DNA of 34,496 nucleotides. Origin: Desulfobacula sp. Lineage in GTDB: Bacteria > Desulfobacterota > Desulfobacteria > Desulfobacterales > Desulfobacteraceae. The notes under the pieces are model-generated. The model saw only the letters and a list, made by a program, of their open reading frames with translations. It was not told where the DNA came from and ran no database searches. The translations under genes were made by a program, and so were the position numbers. Shown one piece after another: positions 23,752-32,592 of the stretch. The DNA lies in the NCBI GenBank assembly GCA_020048635.1, contig JAIFMF010000199.1, forward strand, positions 1 through 34,496. The letters run 5' to 3'. Positions within the stretch are counted from its first letter, which is position 1. Every line of letters starts with the position of its first letter.

Positions 23752-24279
23752 TTACACCTCCTCCTTCAGAAGGATCACCTCCTGGGTTTTCTGTTGTTCT
23801 ATATTTTTTAATAATTCATCAGACCGCAAATTGAAAACCGGATGAATCTCCTCTGGTCCTATATCACAGAGAGGTACCAGCACAAAACATCTTTCGTGCA
23901 TTCTGGGATGTGGAATTTCAAGCATTTCGGTTTTAATAACCAGGTCATCGTAGTAAATGATATCCAGATCAATGGTCCTGGGACCAAATCTGAAGACCTT
24001 GCCGTCCTGGCCCATGATTTTTTCCAGTTGCTTAAAAACAGCCAAAAGATCTTCGGGGCCCAGTCCTGTTTTTATTTTCAAAGCAGCATTTAAAAACCAG
24101 TCCTGCTCTTTAAAATTCTGGGGTTCCGTCATATAAAAGAAAGAAATGGAGATCACTTCAATTTCTTCATGCCTGCCTATTAAATATATGGCATTATCAA
24201 GATTTTTTTTCTTATCTCCCATATTGGAACCAATGCTTAAATATACCGAATGTTCCCGGTTTCTGCTATTTATACTCAA
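23752..24279 (-). CDS. folK: FolK, 6-hydroxymethyl-7,8-dihydropterin pyrophosphokinase
   Basis: Transfers pyrophosphate from ATP to 6-hydroxymethyl-dihydropterin, the step before dihydropteroate synthase in folate synthesis. Diagnostic motifs are VYLSIGSNMGD near residue 12, EPQNFKEQDWFLNAA near 52, the signature FGPRTIDLDIIYYDD near 98-112, and IPHPRMHERCFVLVPL near 121. The 175 residues are slightly above E. coli (159). Its start overlaps the upstream lipoprotein gene by 14 bases, and the stop abuts the transaldolase start. Confidence 0.95.
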   Translation of the reverse strand: MSINSRNREHSVYLSIGSNMGDKKKNLDNAIYLIGRHEEIEVISISFFYMTEPQNFKEQDWFLNAALKIKTGLGPEDLLAVFKQLEKIMGQDGKVFRFGPRTIDLDIIYYDDLVIKTEMLEIPHPRMHERCFVLVPLCDIGPEEIHPVFNLRSDELLKNIEQQKTQEVILLKEEV

Positions 24280-24700
24280 ACAGCACCGTTTCGGAAACTT
24301 CGCTTACAATATTATCTTTTCCTTTTGCCTGGACCCTGAAATAATACTTATATCCTTTTTCAATTCCAGTGACAAATCTCTTGGAAGGTATAGATACAAC
24401 CCCAATCTTTTTAAATTCAAAGGGGCAGCCCTGACAGGATTCAAAGGTCTGTTTTGCCAAAAATATTTCAAAGCTTTCAGGCTTTACAAAGGCTTCTTTT
24501 TCATCCACCTTGTGATTCCATGTCAATTCGATCTCCTTATCACTATTCACATATTTTAGATCAAAAGGAGCGGCAATCTTTTCCCCTTTGATTACCGGCA
24601 GCACAGGAGGCCCTTTTTTCCCACATCCTTGAAAACCAAAGAAAATCATTCCGCACATGAGGATCAAAAACAGAATAAACACATTTTTGGGGTGTGTCAT
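24266..24700 (-). CDS. Small lipoprotein with a fibronectin III-like domain
   Basis: A 144-residue predicted lipoprotein. The signal peptide (about 1-25) ends in FGFQGC, giving lipidated Cys26 followed by GKKGPP, a motif shared with the small LptM/YifL-type lipoproteins. Residues ~42-144 look like one fibronectin type III domain: APFDLKYVN at the start, a Trp in LTWNHK, and GYKYYFRVQAKG near the end. Two cysteines in SCQGC could form a disulfide. Overlaps of 4 bases with argH and 14 bases with folK make it part of the operon. LptM-like proteins often neighbour biosynthetic genes in proteobacteria. Function unknown. Confidence 0.75.
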   Translation of the reverse strand: MTHPKNVFILFLILMCGMIFFGFQGCGKKGPPVLPVIKGEKIAAPFDLKYVNSDKEIELTWNHKVDEKEAFVKPESFEIFLAKQTFESCQGCPFEFKKIGVVSIPSKRFVTGIEKGYKYYFRVQAKGKDNIVSEVSETVLFEYK

Positions 24701-26076
24701 AGGCCAAGTTCTCCCGCGGCTTTTGCAACAGCTTTTTTCACATTTTCAAAACCGGTTCCGCCATAGGAAATCCGTCTTGAAACTGTTTTATCAATGGCAA
24801 TGAATTCATAAACATCCTCTGTGATCAGATCACTTAAATTCTTAAATTCTTCCAGAGTCAGGTCATTCAGCTCTTTTCCCTGATTCAGGGCAAAGGCCAC
24901 TGCTCTTCCGGCAACCGCATGGGCATGGCGAAACGGCATCCCTTTTAGAGTAAGGTAATCGGCAAGATCGGTTGCATTCAAAAACCCCTGTTTACAGGCA
25001 TCATACATTCTCTGTTTATGAACGTCTATGTTTTCAAGCATCCGGGTATACACATCCGTGCAGATTTTGAGGGTGTCCACCGTATCAAACAACGGTTCCT
25101 TGTCTTCCTGCATATCTTTATTATAGGCCAGGGGCAAGGATTTCATGACCGTCAGAATGGCCATAAGATTCCCTACAACCCTGCCGGTCTTTCCTCTGAC
25201 AAGCTCTGCCACATCAGGATTTTTTTTCTGAGGCATGATACTGGACCCTGTTGTAAAGGAATCTGAAATAGTGATAAAGGCAAATTCAGAAGAAGACCAG
25301 AGAACCAGCTCTTCGGACAGTCTTGAAAAATGAATCATACAAATGGAGGCATGGGAGATAAACTCCATGATAAAATCTCTGTCCGATACTGAATCAATGC
25401 TGTTGTCCGATACTTTTGAAAAAGACAAAAGCTCTCTTGTATATTCCCTGTTCAATGGGAATGTGGTTCCGGCAAGCGCTGCAGCACCCAAAGGCATGAC
25501 ATCAATTCTTTTAAAACAGTCATGAAATCGTTCAATATCCCTTTTAAACATTTCATAATAAGCCATCATATGATGAGAAAACAACACAGGCTGGGCTCTT
25601 TGAAGATGGGTATATCCCGGCATGATCACATCCGGGTATTTTTGGGCCATCCTGACGATGGATTTTTGAAACTCAATCAGCAGATCAATAATTGTTCTTG
25701 TCTCTTTTTTTAAATATATCCTTACATCCAAGGCAATCTGATCATTCCGGGAACGGCCGGTATGAAGCTTTCTTGCAACATCGCCAGCCACCCTGCCCAA
25801 TTCATCTTCAACATGCATGTGGATATCTTCAAGGCTTGCAGAAAATTTCATTTGATTATTTTCGATTTTCTCTTTGACCTTTCCAAGACCTTCGATCAGA
25901 ATATCTGCGTCTGCCTGGGTAATGATGGATTCTTTTGCCATCATTTTCAGATGGGCAATACTTCCTTCAATGTCACTTTCATACAGTCGTTTGTCCACAT
26001 CAATGGAAGCATGAAATTTTTCAACCAGTTCATCCGTATCCTGAGAGAACCTTCCACCCCATAGTTTTTCACTCAT
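24697..26076 (-). CDS. argH: Argininosuccinate lyase
   Basis: Last step of arginine synthesis: splits argininosuccinate into arginine and fumarate. The fumarase/aspartase signature GSSIMPQKKNP near residue 277 is intact. Other conserved parts are LWGGRFSQ at the start, VHTGRSRNDQ-like LHTGRSRND near 103, and the catalytic His in MPGYTHLQRAQP near 155. Length of 459 is normal. Its stop overlaps the lipoprotein start (ATGA). It lies 47 bases after argF, with no argG between them. Confidence 0.97.
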   Translation of the reverse strand: MSEKLWGGRFSQDTDELVEKFHASIDVDKRLYESDIEGSIAHLKMMAKESIITQADADILIEGLGKVKEKIENNQMKFSASLEDIHMHVEDELGRVAGDVARKLHTGRSRNDQIALDVRIYLKKETRTIIDLLIEFQKSIVRMAQKYPDVIMPGYTHLQRAQPVLFSHHMMAYYEMFKRDIERFHDCFKRIDVMPLGAAALAGTTFPLNREYTRELLSFSKVSDNSIDSVSDRDFIMEFISHASICMIHFSRLSEELVLWSSSEFAFITISDSFTTGSSIMPQKKNPDVAELVRGKTGRVVGNLMAILTVMKSLPLAYNKDMQEDKEPLFDTVDTLKICTDVYTRMLENIDVHKQRMYDACKQGFLNATDLADYLTLKGMPFRHAHAVAGRAVAFALNQGKELNDLTLEEFKNLSDLITEDVYEFIAIDKTVSRRISYGGTGFENVKKAVAKAAGELGL

Positions 26077-26123
26077 TTCCGACTCATCTTCCTTTTTGTT
26101 TTCTATGGTTTATGAATGACCTG

Positions 26124-27041
26124 TCAATTTTTCAATATCAGTTTTTCAAGTATGGCCTTATGCATATGCCGTTTGTTTTCAGCCTGATCCCAGAATACAC
26201 TGTTTTTATCTTCCAGCACATCTTCGGAAATCTCCTCTCCCCTGTGGGCCGGAAGACAATGCATGGTCAGAACATCCTTCCTGGCAAGGGATAAAAGGGC
26301 TTTGTTGACCTGAAATCCTTTAAACGCTTCGATCCGTTCGGACAATTCGTGTTCATCTCCCATGCTGGCCCAGACATCCGTGTAAACCACATCGGCATTT
26401 TTCACAGCGTCTCTGGGATCATTGGTGAATCGGATATGGGATTTTTTGTCCGCAGATGCCGCTTTAATAATGTGGGCATCAATTTCAAAACCCTGGGGAC
26501 TCGCAACCGTCAGATCAAGGTCGAGGACGCTTGCCGCATTAATCCAGGTATTGGCCACATTATTGCCATCCCCCACCCAGACAATTTTAATCCCCTCATA
26601 TCCCCCTTTATGCTCGATAATGGTCATAAGATCGCTTAATATCTGGCAGGGGTGAAAAGAGTCGGTCAATGCATTGATGACAGGGATAGTGGAACTTTTT
26701 GCAAATTCCTCAACAAGTGAATGATCAAAAGTTCTCATGGCAAGACAATCAATATATCGTGAAAGAACCCTGGCCGTGTCTTTTGCCGGCTCATTTCTGG
26801 AAATCTGGGTGTCCTGGGTGCTCATATAAATGGGGTGCCCGCCAAGCTGGATCATTGCAGTTTCAAAGGCAATTCTTGTTCTTGTGGATTTCTTGTCAAA
26901 AATCAACCCCAGGGTTTTACCGGTTAATAATTTATCAAGAATGCCTTTGGCATATCTTTCCTTTAATTGAATGGCTCTTTTAAACAAAATTTCAAAGTCT
27001 TCTTTTTCCAGATCCAGCAGTGATAATAAATCTTTTTTCAA
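26124..27041 (-). CDS. argF: Ornithine carbamoyltransferase
   Basis: Forms citrulline from ornithine and carbamoyl phosphate. Carbamoyl-phosphate binding motif KKSTRTRIAFE is at about residues 50-60; DSFHPCQILSDL (about 127-138) and MHCLPAHRGEEI (about 260-271) complete the active site. GDGNNVANTW carries the ornithine loop. At 305 residues it has the standard trimeric OTC length. It follows argD by 14 bases and precedes argH by 47. Confidence 0.97.
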   Translation of the reverse strand: MKKDLLSLLDLEKEDFEILFKRAIQLKERYAKGILDKLLTGKTLGLIFDKKSTRTRIAFETAMIQLGGHPIYMSTQDTQISRNEPAKDTARVLSRYIDCLAMRTFDHSLVEEFAKSSTIPVINALTDSFHPCQILSDLMTIIEHKGGYEGIKIVWVGDGNNVANTWINAASVLDLDLTVASPQGFEIDAHIIKAASADKKSHIRFTNDPRDAVKNADVVYTDVWASMGDEHELSERIEAFKGFQVNKALLSLARKDVLTMHCLPAHRGEEISEDVLEDKNSVFWDQAENKRHMHKAILEKLILKN

Positions 27042-27055
27042 AATACTCTCCCAAA

Positions 27056-28228
27056 TTAAAAAAGGCTGTCCAGCACTGTAACAAGCCTGTCAATATCTGT
27101 TTTTTCAACTATCAGTGGAGGAGCGAACCGCAATACTTTATCCTGGATTCCATTGATAATAAAGCCTTTTTCCATTAATTCTCTGACAAAAAAAGCCGCA
27201 TCCCTGTCAATTTCCAATCCGATTAAAAGGCCTTCGCCTCGAACTGCCACAATTCTTGAATATTTTTCTTTCAATTCAATCAGCTTATTCTTGAAATATA
27301 GACCCTTTTGACGGACCTCATCCAGGAAAGACTCACTGCTGATGATATTCACCACTTCCAATGCGGCTGCTGTAACAAGAGGAGTTCCGCCAAAGGTCGT
27401 GGCATGACTGCCGAAATCAAATCCTGTGGCAGCATCTTGGGTTGCCAGCATGGCGCCGATGGGAAGGCCGTTACCAAGGGCTTTTGCAAGGGTCATGATA
27501 TCCGGGGTGATATTATATAATTGATGGGCAAAAAGTTGACCGCATCGCCCCATCCCGCATTGAATTTCATCAAAAATCAGCAGGATTCCTTTTTTAGTAC
27601 AAAGCTCTCTGACAGACTTTAAATATTCAGCATCTGCCGGAACAATTCCGCCTTCGCCCTGAACCGGTTCCAGCATGACGGCACAGACAGTTTCATCAAT
27701 TTCCTTTTCAATGGCATCGAAATCATTAAAAGGCACATGGGAAAAGCCTTCAAGAAGGGGATAAAATCCATCTTTTACCTTATCCTGACCTGTTGCGGTC
27801 AAAGTGGCCATGGTGCGGCCATGAAAAGACTGGAGCATGGTAATAATCCTGAAGCGATTCTTTTCTCCTTTTTTCTGGAAATACCGTCTGGCAAGTTTGA
27901 TGGCAGCCTCATTGGCTTCTGCACCGGAATTGGCAAAAAACACCCTGTTGCTAAAACTTTTCTCACATAATTTTGAGGCAAGCTCTGCCTGGGGGAGTGT
28001 ATAAAAAAGATTGGACACATGGACCAGAATTGAGGCCTGCCTGCATATAGCCTCTGTGATTTTCGGATGGCAATGCCCAAGGCCGCATACGGCAATACCA
28101 GCTAAAAAATCGGTGTATTTTTTCCCATCTTCATCCCAGAGAAAAATACCCTCGCCTTTGACAAAGGCTTTTCCCTGCCTCTGGTAGGTCTGAAAAATAA
28201 AATTGTCTGTTTTGGTGACTGAATCCAC
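27056..28228 (-). CDS. argD: Acetylornithine aminotransferase
   Basis: PLP-dependent class III aminotransferase that makes N-acetylornithine in arginine synthesis. Motifs: DFLAGIAVCGLGHCHP near residue 40, FFANSGAEANEAAIKLAR near 97, QSFHGRTMATL near 132, FDEIQCGMGRCG near 215, and the PLP lysine in LAKALGNGLPIGAM near 246. The 390 residues are typical. Some members also act on succinyl-diaminopimelate, which cannot be excluded. It is 36 bases downstream of argB. Confidence 0.95.
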   Translation of the reverse strand: MDSVTKTDNFIFQTYQRQGKAFVKGEGIFLWDEDGKKYTDFLAGIAVCGLGHCHPKITEAICRQASILVHVSNLFYTLPQAELASKLCEKSFSNRVFFANSGAEANEAAIKLARRYFQKKGEKNRFRIITMLQSFHGRTMATLTATGQDKVKDGFYPLLEGFSHVPFNDFDAIEKEIDETVCAVMLEPVQGEGGIVPADAEYLKSVRELCTKKGILLIFDEIQCGMGRCGQLFAHQLYNITPDIMTLAKALGNGLPIGAMLATQDAATGFDFGSHATTFGGTPLVTAAALEVVNIISSESFLDEVRQKGLYFKNKLIELKEKYSRIVAVRGEGLLIGLEIDRDAAFFVRELMEKGFIINGIQDKVLRFAPPLIVEKTDIDRLVTVLDSLF

Positions 28229-28264
28229 TTTATATCCTCATCATATTCTTAATTATAGCTGAGA

Positions 28265-29143
28265 TTATTCTGTAAATACCTGGGTTCCGATACCCAAATC
28301 GGTGAAAAGTTCCAGTAATACTGCATGGGGAACTTTCCCGTTGATGATGTGCGCTTTTTTCACACCTGTTTTCAATGTATCCAAAGCACATTCAACTTTG
28401 GGGATCATCCCCCCTTTGATGTCTCCGGTAAGAATCATATCATTGATAATGGCTGCATTCAGGGAAGGAACAAGTTTCTGGTTCTTATCCAACACACCGT
28501 CCACATCCGTGACAAGAATCAATCTCTCGGCATTCAGGGCAGAAGCAACCTTTGATGCCACCACATCAGCGTTAATATTATAGGTTTCACCATTTTTTCC
28601 AAACCCGATAGGCGCAATGACGGGAATAAACCCCTGGGATGTCAGTGTATGAATAATATCAGGGTTAATATTTTCCACATCCCCTACCATACCCGGATCA
28701 ATAATCTCGGGCGGTTTGTTTTCATCATCCTGATGATAAATAGTCATTTTTACGGCTGTAATCAGCATGCCGTCCTTGCCGGTCAAGCCGACAGCCTTCC
28801 CCCCCTGGCGGTTTATTCTTGCCACAATATCCTTATTGAGCTTTCCGCCGAGAACCATCTCCACCACATCCATGGTTTCATCATCCGTATACCGCATGCC
28901 CCGGATGAATTTGGAGGTAATCCCCATGGCATCCAGCACTTTATTGATCTGGGGACCCCCGCCGTGAACAATCACCGGGTTCACCCCGATATATTTTAAA
29001 AGAATGATGTCATTGGCAAAATCCCTTTTCAGATCTTCATCCACCATGGCATGGCCGCCATATTTGATCACAAGGGTTTTGCCGGAAAAATTCCTGATAT
29101 ACGGCAAGGCTTCAATTAATATGTCAGCCACAGTGTTCTTCAT
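28265..29143 (-). CDS. argB: Acetylglutamate kinase
   Basis: Phosphorylates N-acetylglutamate, the second step of arginine synthesis. The nucleotide motif VIKYGGHAM is near residue 25, the glycine loop [10 protein letters not shown] near 57, and substrate residues NINADVVA near 190. The 292 residues and the N-terminal helix preceding KTLVIKYGG suggest the hexameric, arginine-feedback-inhibited type rather than the dimeric E. coli type (258). Its ATG overlaps the hslU stop by 4 bases, coupling proteolysis and arginine genes. Confidence 0.97.
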   Translation of the reverse strand: MKNTVADILIEALPYIRNFSGKTLVIKYGGHAMVDEDLKRDFANDIILLKYIGVNPVIVHGGGPQINKVLDAMGITSKFIRGMRYTDDETMDVVEMVLGGKLNKDIVARINRQGGKAVGLTGKDGMLITAVKMTIYHQDDENKPPEIIDPGMVGDVENINPDIIHTLTSQGFIPVIAPIGFGKNGETYNINADVVASKVASALNAERLILVTDVDGVLDKNQKLVPSLNAAIINDMILTGDIKGGMIPKVECALDTLKTGVKKAHIINGKVPHAVLLELFTDLGIGTQVFTE

Positions 29144-30510
29144 AGAATATACCTCGTCAGATCCTCATTGCCCACAATGTTCGTCAACTGTTTTTCAACA
29201 AAGACTGCATCAATCACAATCTTTTTTTCTTCAATATCCGGCGCCATAAATAAAATATCTTCCAGCAGTTTTTCCATAAGGGTGTGAAGCCGTCTCGCCC
29301 CGATATTTTCTGTTGAAGAATTCACTTCAACAGCAAGAGAAGCAATTTTCTCGACCGCATCCTCAGTGAATTCAATTTCAACCCCTTCTGTTCTTAGCAA
29401 AGCTATATATTGCAACACAAGCGCATTTTTGGGTTCTGTTAAAATTCTTACAAATTCATCTGCTCCCAGAGAGGTCAGTTCAACTCTGATGGGAAACCGG
29501 CCCTGGAGTTCCGGTATCAGATCCGATGGCTTTGCAACATGGAATGCACCTGATGCAATAAAAAGGATGTGATCAGTTTTAACAATACCATATTTTGTGG
29601 GAACACTGCTGCCTTCCACGATGGGCAAAAGATCTCTTTGAACTCCTTCCTTAGACACTTCAGGGCCATGGGTTTTATCTTTACTGGCAATTTTATCAAT
29701 CTCGTCAATAAATATAATCCCGGACTGCTCCACCATAAAGATAGCTTCTGCCTTGACCTGTTCCATATCGACTAAATGGGCTGCTTCTTCCTGGGCAAGC
29801 AGTTTCAGAGCGTCTTTGATTTTGACTTTTCTACGCTTGGTATTTTTCGGCATCAGGTTTCCCAGCATATCCTTGATATTGATCCCCATTTCCTCTATAC
29901 CGGCGTTTGAAAAAATCTCTACCATGGGTGATGATTTATCTGCCACCTCAAGGTCAATCTCTCTTGAATCAAGCTTCCCGCCTAAAAGCATTTTTCTTAG
30001 CTTTCCCCGAGTTGAGGATGAAGAAGAGTCAGGGTCCCCTTCTCCTGTTGTAATGATATCGATATCATTGGATATACCTGCACCGCTCGGAGAAGAAGGT
30101 GGCAAAAGAAGATCCAGAATTCTTTCTTCGGCAATCCGGGTGGCTTTTTCCCTTACGTCTTCCTGCTGCTTTGCCTTCAATCGGGTTACAGTCAGTTCCA
30201 CAAGGTCCCGGATCATGGATTCAACATCCCGGCCTACGTAACCCACTTCTGTAAATTTGGAGGCCTCAACCTTGTAAAAGGGGGAATCCGTCAGATTGGC
30301 AAGCCGTCTTGCAATTTCCGTTTTACCCACACCGGTGGGTCCGATAAGAATGATATTTTTAGGTGCTATTTCATCCTGGAGGTCTTTATCGACCTGCTGC
30401 CGTCTCCATCGGTTTCTCAGCGCAATGGCAACTGATTTTTTTGCATTTTTCTGCCCGATGATATATTTGTCCAGCTCTCTGACTATTTCGCCTGGTTTTA
30501 GATCTTTCAT
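29140..30510 (-). CDS. hslU: HslU (ClpY), ATPase subunit of the HslUV protease
   Basis: AAA+ unfoldase that feeds substrates to the HslV peptidase ring. Walker A GPTGVGKT is near residue 56, the pore loop GYVGRD near 90, Walker B IIFIDEID near 258, and the [12 protein letters not shown] sensor region near 330. The charged I domain (about 110-240) holds a Ser-rich acidic loop. Length of 456 is slightly above E. coli (443). It overlaps hslV upstream and argB downstream by 4 bases each. Confidence 0.97.
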   Translation of the reverse strand: MKDLKPGEIVRELDKYIIGQKNAKKSVAIALRNRWRRQQVDKDLQDEIAPKNIILIGPTGVGKTEIARRLANLTDSPFYKVEASKFTEVGYVGRDVESMIRDLVELTVTRLKAKQQEDVREKATRIAEERILDLLLPPSSPSGAGISNDIDIITTGEGDPDSSSSSTRGKLRKMLLGGKLDSREIDLEVADKSSPMVEIFSNAGIEEMGINIKDMLGNLMPKNTKRRKVKIKDALKLLAQEEAAHLVDMEQVKAEAIFMVEQSGIIFIDEIDKIASKDKTHGPEVSKEGVQRDLLPIVEGSSVPTKYGIVKTDHILFIASGAFHVAKPSDLIPELQGRFPIRVELTSLGADEFVRILTEPKNALVLQYIALLRTEGVEIEFTEDAVEKIASLAVEVNSSTENIGARRLHTLMEKLLEDILFMAPDIEEKKIVIDAVFVEKQLTNIVGNEDLTRYIL

Positions 30511-31091
30511 ATGGATTCATTCTCTTTTTTGACCGGAGGGTTATTCTTGTTGTTAAATTCTTCCACTGTAATGTGATGATTTGTATAGATACAAAGGTCA
30601 GCGGCTATTTTCATTGCTTTTTCCACAATTGTTCTTGGATCAAGATCTGTATTTTCGATCAAGGCGACTGCAGCGGCCTGAGCGGCAGTGCTGCCCGAAC
30701 CAATGCTGATCACCCCGCCATCGGGTTCAATCACATCCCCGTTGCCGGATAAAAGATACATGATATCCTTATCAGCCGCAATCATCATGGCTTCGAGCCG
30801 TCTTAGATACTTATCGGTCCGCCATTCCCTTGCCAATTCCACGCATGCTCGTGTCAGGCTTCCGTTATATCTTTCAAGCTTTTCCTCAAGCTTTTCAGAA
30901 AGCGTCAATGCATCAGCCGTAGCGCCTGCAAATCCGGTAATGATTTTACCGTTATAAATCCTTCTTACCTTTTTTGCCTTATGCTTGGTGACGATATTGC
31001 CTAAGGTTACCTGCCCGTCACCGGCAACTACAAGTGAATCTTTGTGTTTTACGGCAAGAATGGTAGTCCCGTGAAAAATTTCATTCGTCAT
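30507..31091 (-). CDS. hslV: HslV (ClpQ), peptidase subunit of the HslUV protease
   Basis: Threonine protease related to the proteasome beta subunit. The catalytic Thr follows a short propeptide in [23 protein letters not shown], which should mature to [24 protein letters not shown] and the C-terminal TNHHITVEE segments are typical. It is somewhat longer than E. coli HslV (194 against 176) because of the propeptide and a charged C-terminal tail. AAGGG precedes ATG 31091; hslU overlaps its end by 4 bases. Confidence 0.97.
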   Translation of the reverse strand: MTNEIFHGTTILAVKHKDSLVVAGDGQVTLGNIVTKHKAKKVRRIYNGKIITGFAGATADALTLSEKLEEKLERYNGSLTRACVELAREWRTDKYLRRLEAMMIAADKDIMYLLSGNGDVIEPDGGVISIGSGSTAAQAAAVALIENTDLDPRTIVEKAMKIAADLCIYTNHHITVEEFNNKNNPPVKKENESI

Positions 31092-31111
31092 GTTTTAAAC
31101 CCTTATTGTTT

Positions 31112-32023
31112 TTATTTCCTGGGGTGTGCTTTGTCATAGACCTGCATGAGTCTGTCCATGCTCACATGGGTATAGACCTGGGTTGTTGAAAGACTTGCAT
31201 GACCCAGGATTTCCTGAATTCCTCTTAGATCTGCGCCTGAATCCAGCATATGCGTTGCAAAGGAGTGCCTGAGGGTGTGAGGAGAAACCGGTACATCTAT
31301 CTGACAGTCTTTCACGATTTTATCCAGAATCCGCCGGATGGACCGGGAACCCAATCTTGAAAAATCTTTATTCACAAAAACCGGAATCACATACTCTTTC
31401 AAAGACATTCTGTATTCTCTAATCGCATTCAAAGCCCTTTTACCTACCGGTACAATCCGTTCCTTAGAACCTTTTCCAAGGACTTTAATCATTTGATTTT
31501 GGAAGTCAATGTCATCCATATTCATGCCTTCTATTTCGGAAACCCGCATGCCGGTTGAATAAAAGGTCTCAAACATGGCCAGGTTCCGCTTATCAAACCA
31601 GGTGTCGGTTTTAATGGAATCTAAAAGATGAAAAAGGTCGTCAATGCTTAAGAACCTCGGAATCGTTTTTTCAAGTTTTGGAAAAGGAATCATATCAGCA
31701 GGATTCAACGTCATACGGCCCGATCTCACAAGATAATTAAAAAACGCTTTCAAGGAGGAAAGCTTTCTTGCAATAGTTCGTTTTGATTTTCTGGTTTTTG
31801 CAAGAAAAGCAAGATAGTTTCTGACGGATATTTTATCAATCAACATCAACCGCTCTAAAAATATTTTTTCTGCATCGGTTTCTTCAGGAATGTCAGCCTC
31901 AACAGTAAAACCAATAAATTCTGAAATATCTATCCTGTATGCCCGACAGGTATGACTGGAATATCCTTTTTCCGCATTAAGCGTTTGAATGAATTCATTA
32001 AGAACCATTTTTAAGCCCTGCAT
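31112..32023 (-). CDS. xerC: XerC-type tyrosine recombinase
   Basis: Site-specific recombinase that, with XerD, resolves chromosome dimers at dif. All six catalytic positions are visible: Arg in STGMRVSE, Lys in GKGSKER, His-x-x-Arg in PHTLRHSF, His in LGHASLST and the nucleophile Tyr in TQVYTHV. The N-terminal SAM-like domain spans residues ~1-105. The 303 residues match XerC/XerD, and the location next to hslVU is typical of XerC. The start at 32023 overlaps the UDG-like gene by 26 bases; ATG 32008 is an alternative. This is a core chromosomal gene, not a phage integrase. Confidence 0.93.
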   Translation of the reverse strand: MQGLKMVLNEFIQTLNAEKGYSSHTCRAYRIDISEFIGFTVEADIPEETDAEKIFLERLMLIDKISVRNYLAFLAKTRKSKRTIARKLSSLKAFFNYLVRSGRMTLNPADMIPFPKLEKTIPRFLSIDDLFHLLDSIKTDTWFDKRNLAMFETFYSTGMRVSEIEGMNMDDIDFQNQMIKVLGKGSKERIVPVGKRALNAIREYRMSLKEYVIPVFVNKDFSRLGSRSIRRILDKIVKDCQIDVPVSPHTLRHSFATHMLDSGADLRGIQEILGHASLSTTQVYTHVSMDRLMQVYDKAHPRK

Positions 32024-32585
32024 ATTCCATCACAAGCTTCATGTCTTCCCATACCCGACGTTTGTATTGGGGTTGGTCCAATAAAAGGGAAGGATGTAAA
32101 GTCGGCATAACCCTGATTCCCTCAAATTCATGGAATTTTCCACGCTGTTCTTCAAAAGAAAAACCAGGGCCCAGCAAAACCCGGCCTGCTTCTTCCCCAA
32201 GGGTTATGATCACTTTTGGTGAAACTTTTCTGATTTTCTCTTTTACAGCCCGTGGTTCATCGCTACTACAGATAAAGACAATATCGGAAGACAAGCCCAT
32301 GGCAACAAGAATTCGTGACAACAATTGACCGGCTTCCCCTTTGAAAAGACTTGTTTGGCTGTCTATGATGAAAACAGAAGCGTTTTCAGGGCCTTCAAAG
32401 CAAAAAGAAGGCTGTGCAGAAAACCCTTTTCTCCAGCTCTGGATGATGGTTTCCGATTCTTCAGAAATTTTGGGGAATATAATTCCGGATCGTTTGTGGA
32501 AAGAAAGATAGTTTGAAAAAGATTGTATGATCCTGATAAAATCAGCCTTGATTGAACCGGGATCATCGGGTGTTTGGGAACTCAT
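31998..32585 (-). CDS. Uracil-DNA glycosylase superfamily protein, apparently lacking the active site
   Basis: A 195-residue protein of the family 4-like UDG fold. The motif FKGEAGQLLSRILVAMGL (82-98) matches the conserved segment after motif A, and motif B is present as LHPSLLL near 163-169. However, the GEAPG-x-x-ED motif A is replaced by IDSQTSLFKG (74-83). Only Cys62 and Cys106 are seen, not the four cysteines that bind the [4Fe-4S] cluster in family 4. It may be a non-catalytic DNA-binding relative or act on another substrate. It overlaps xerC by 26 bases and starts 7 bases after coaBC. Confidence 0.8.
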   Translation of the reverse strand: MSSQTPDDPGSIKADFIRIIQSFSNYLSFHKRSGIIFPKISEESETIIQSWRKGFSAQPSFCFEGPENASVFIIDSQTSLFKGEAGQLLSRILVAMGLSSDIVFICSSDEPRAVKEKIRKVSPKVIITLGEEAGRVLLGPGFSFEEQRGKFHEFEGIRVMPTLHPSLLLDQPQYKRRVWEDMKLVMEYAGLKNGS

Positions 32586-32592
32586 TCAAGGA

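Noticed and set aside
29753..30241. 162-codon plus-strand frame opposite hslU
   Set aside because: It is an antisense shadow of a fully conserved hslU coding region; its serine-rich, low-complexity translation has no domain and no ribosome binding site.
31112..32023. Phage or integron integrase marking an island beside the tRNAs
   Set aside because: The tyrosine recombinase is a standard XerC in a housekeeping operon, 9 kb from the tRNAs, with no att repeats or cargo genes seen.
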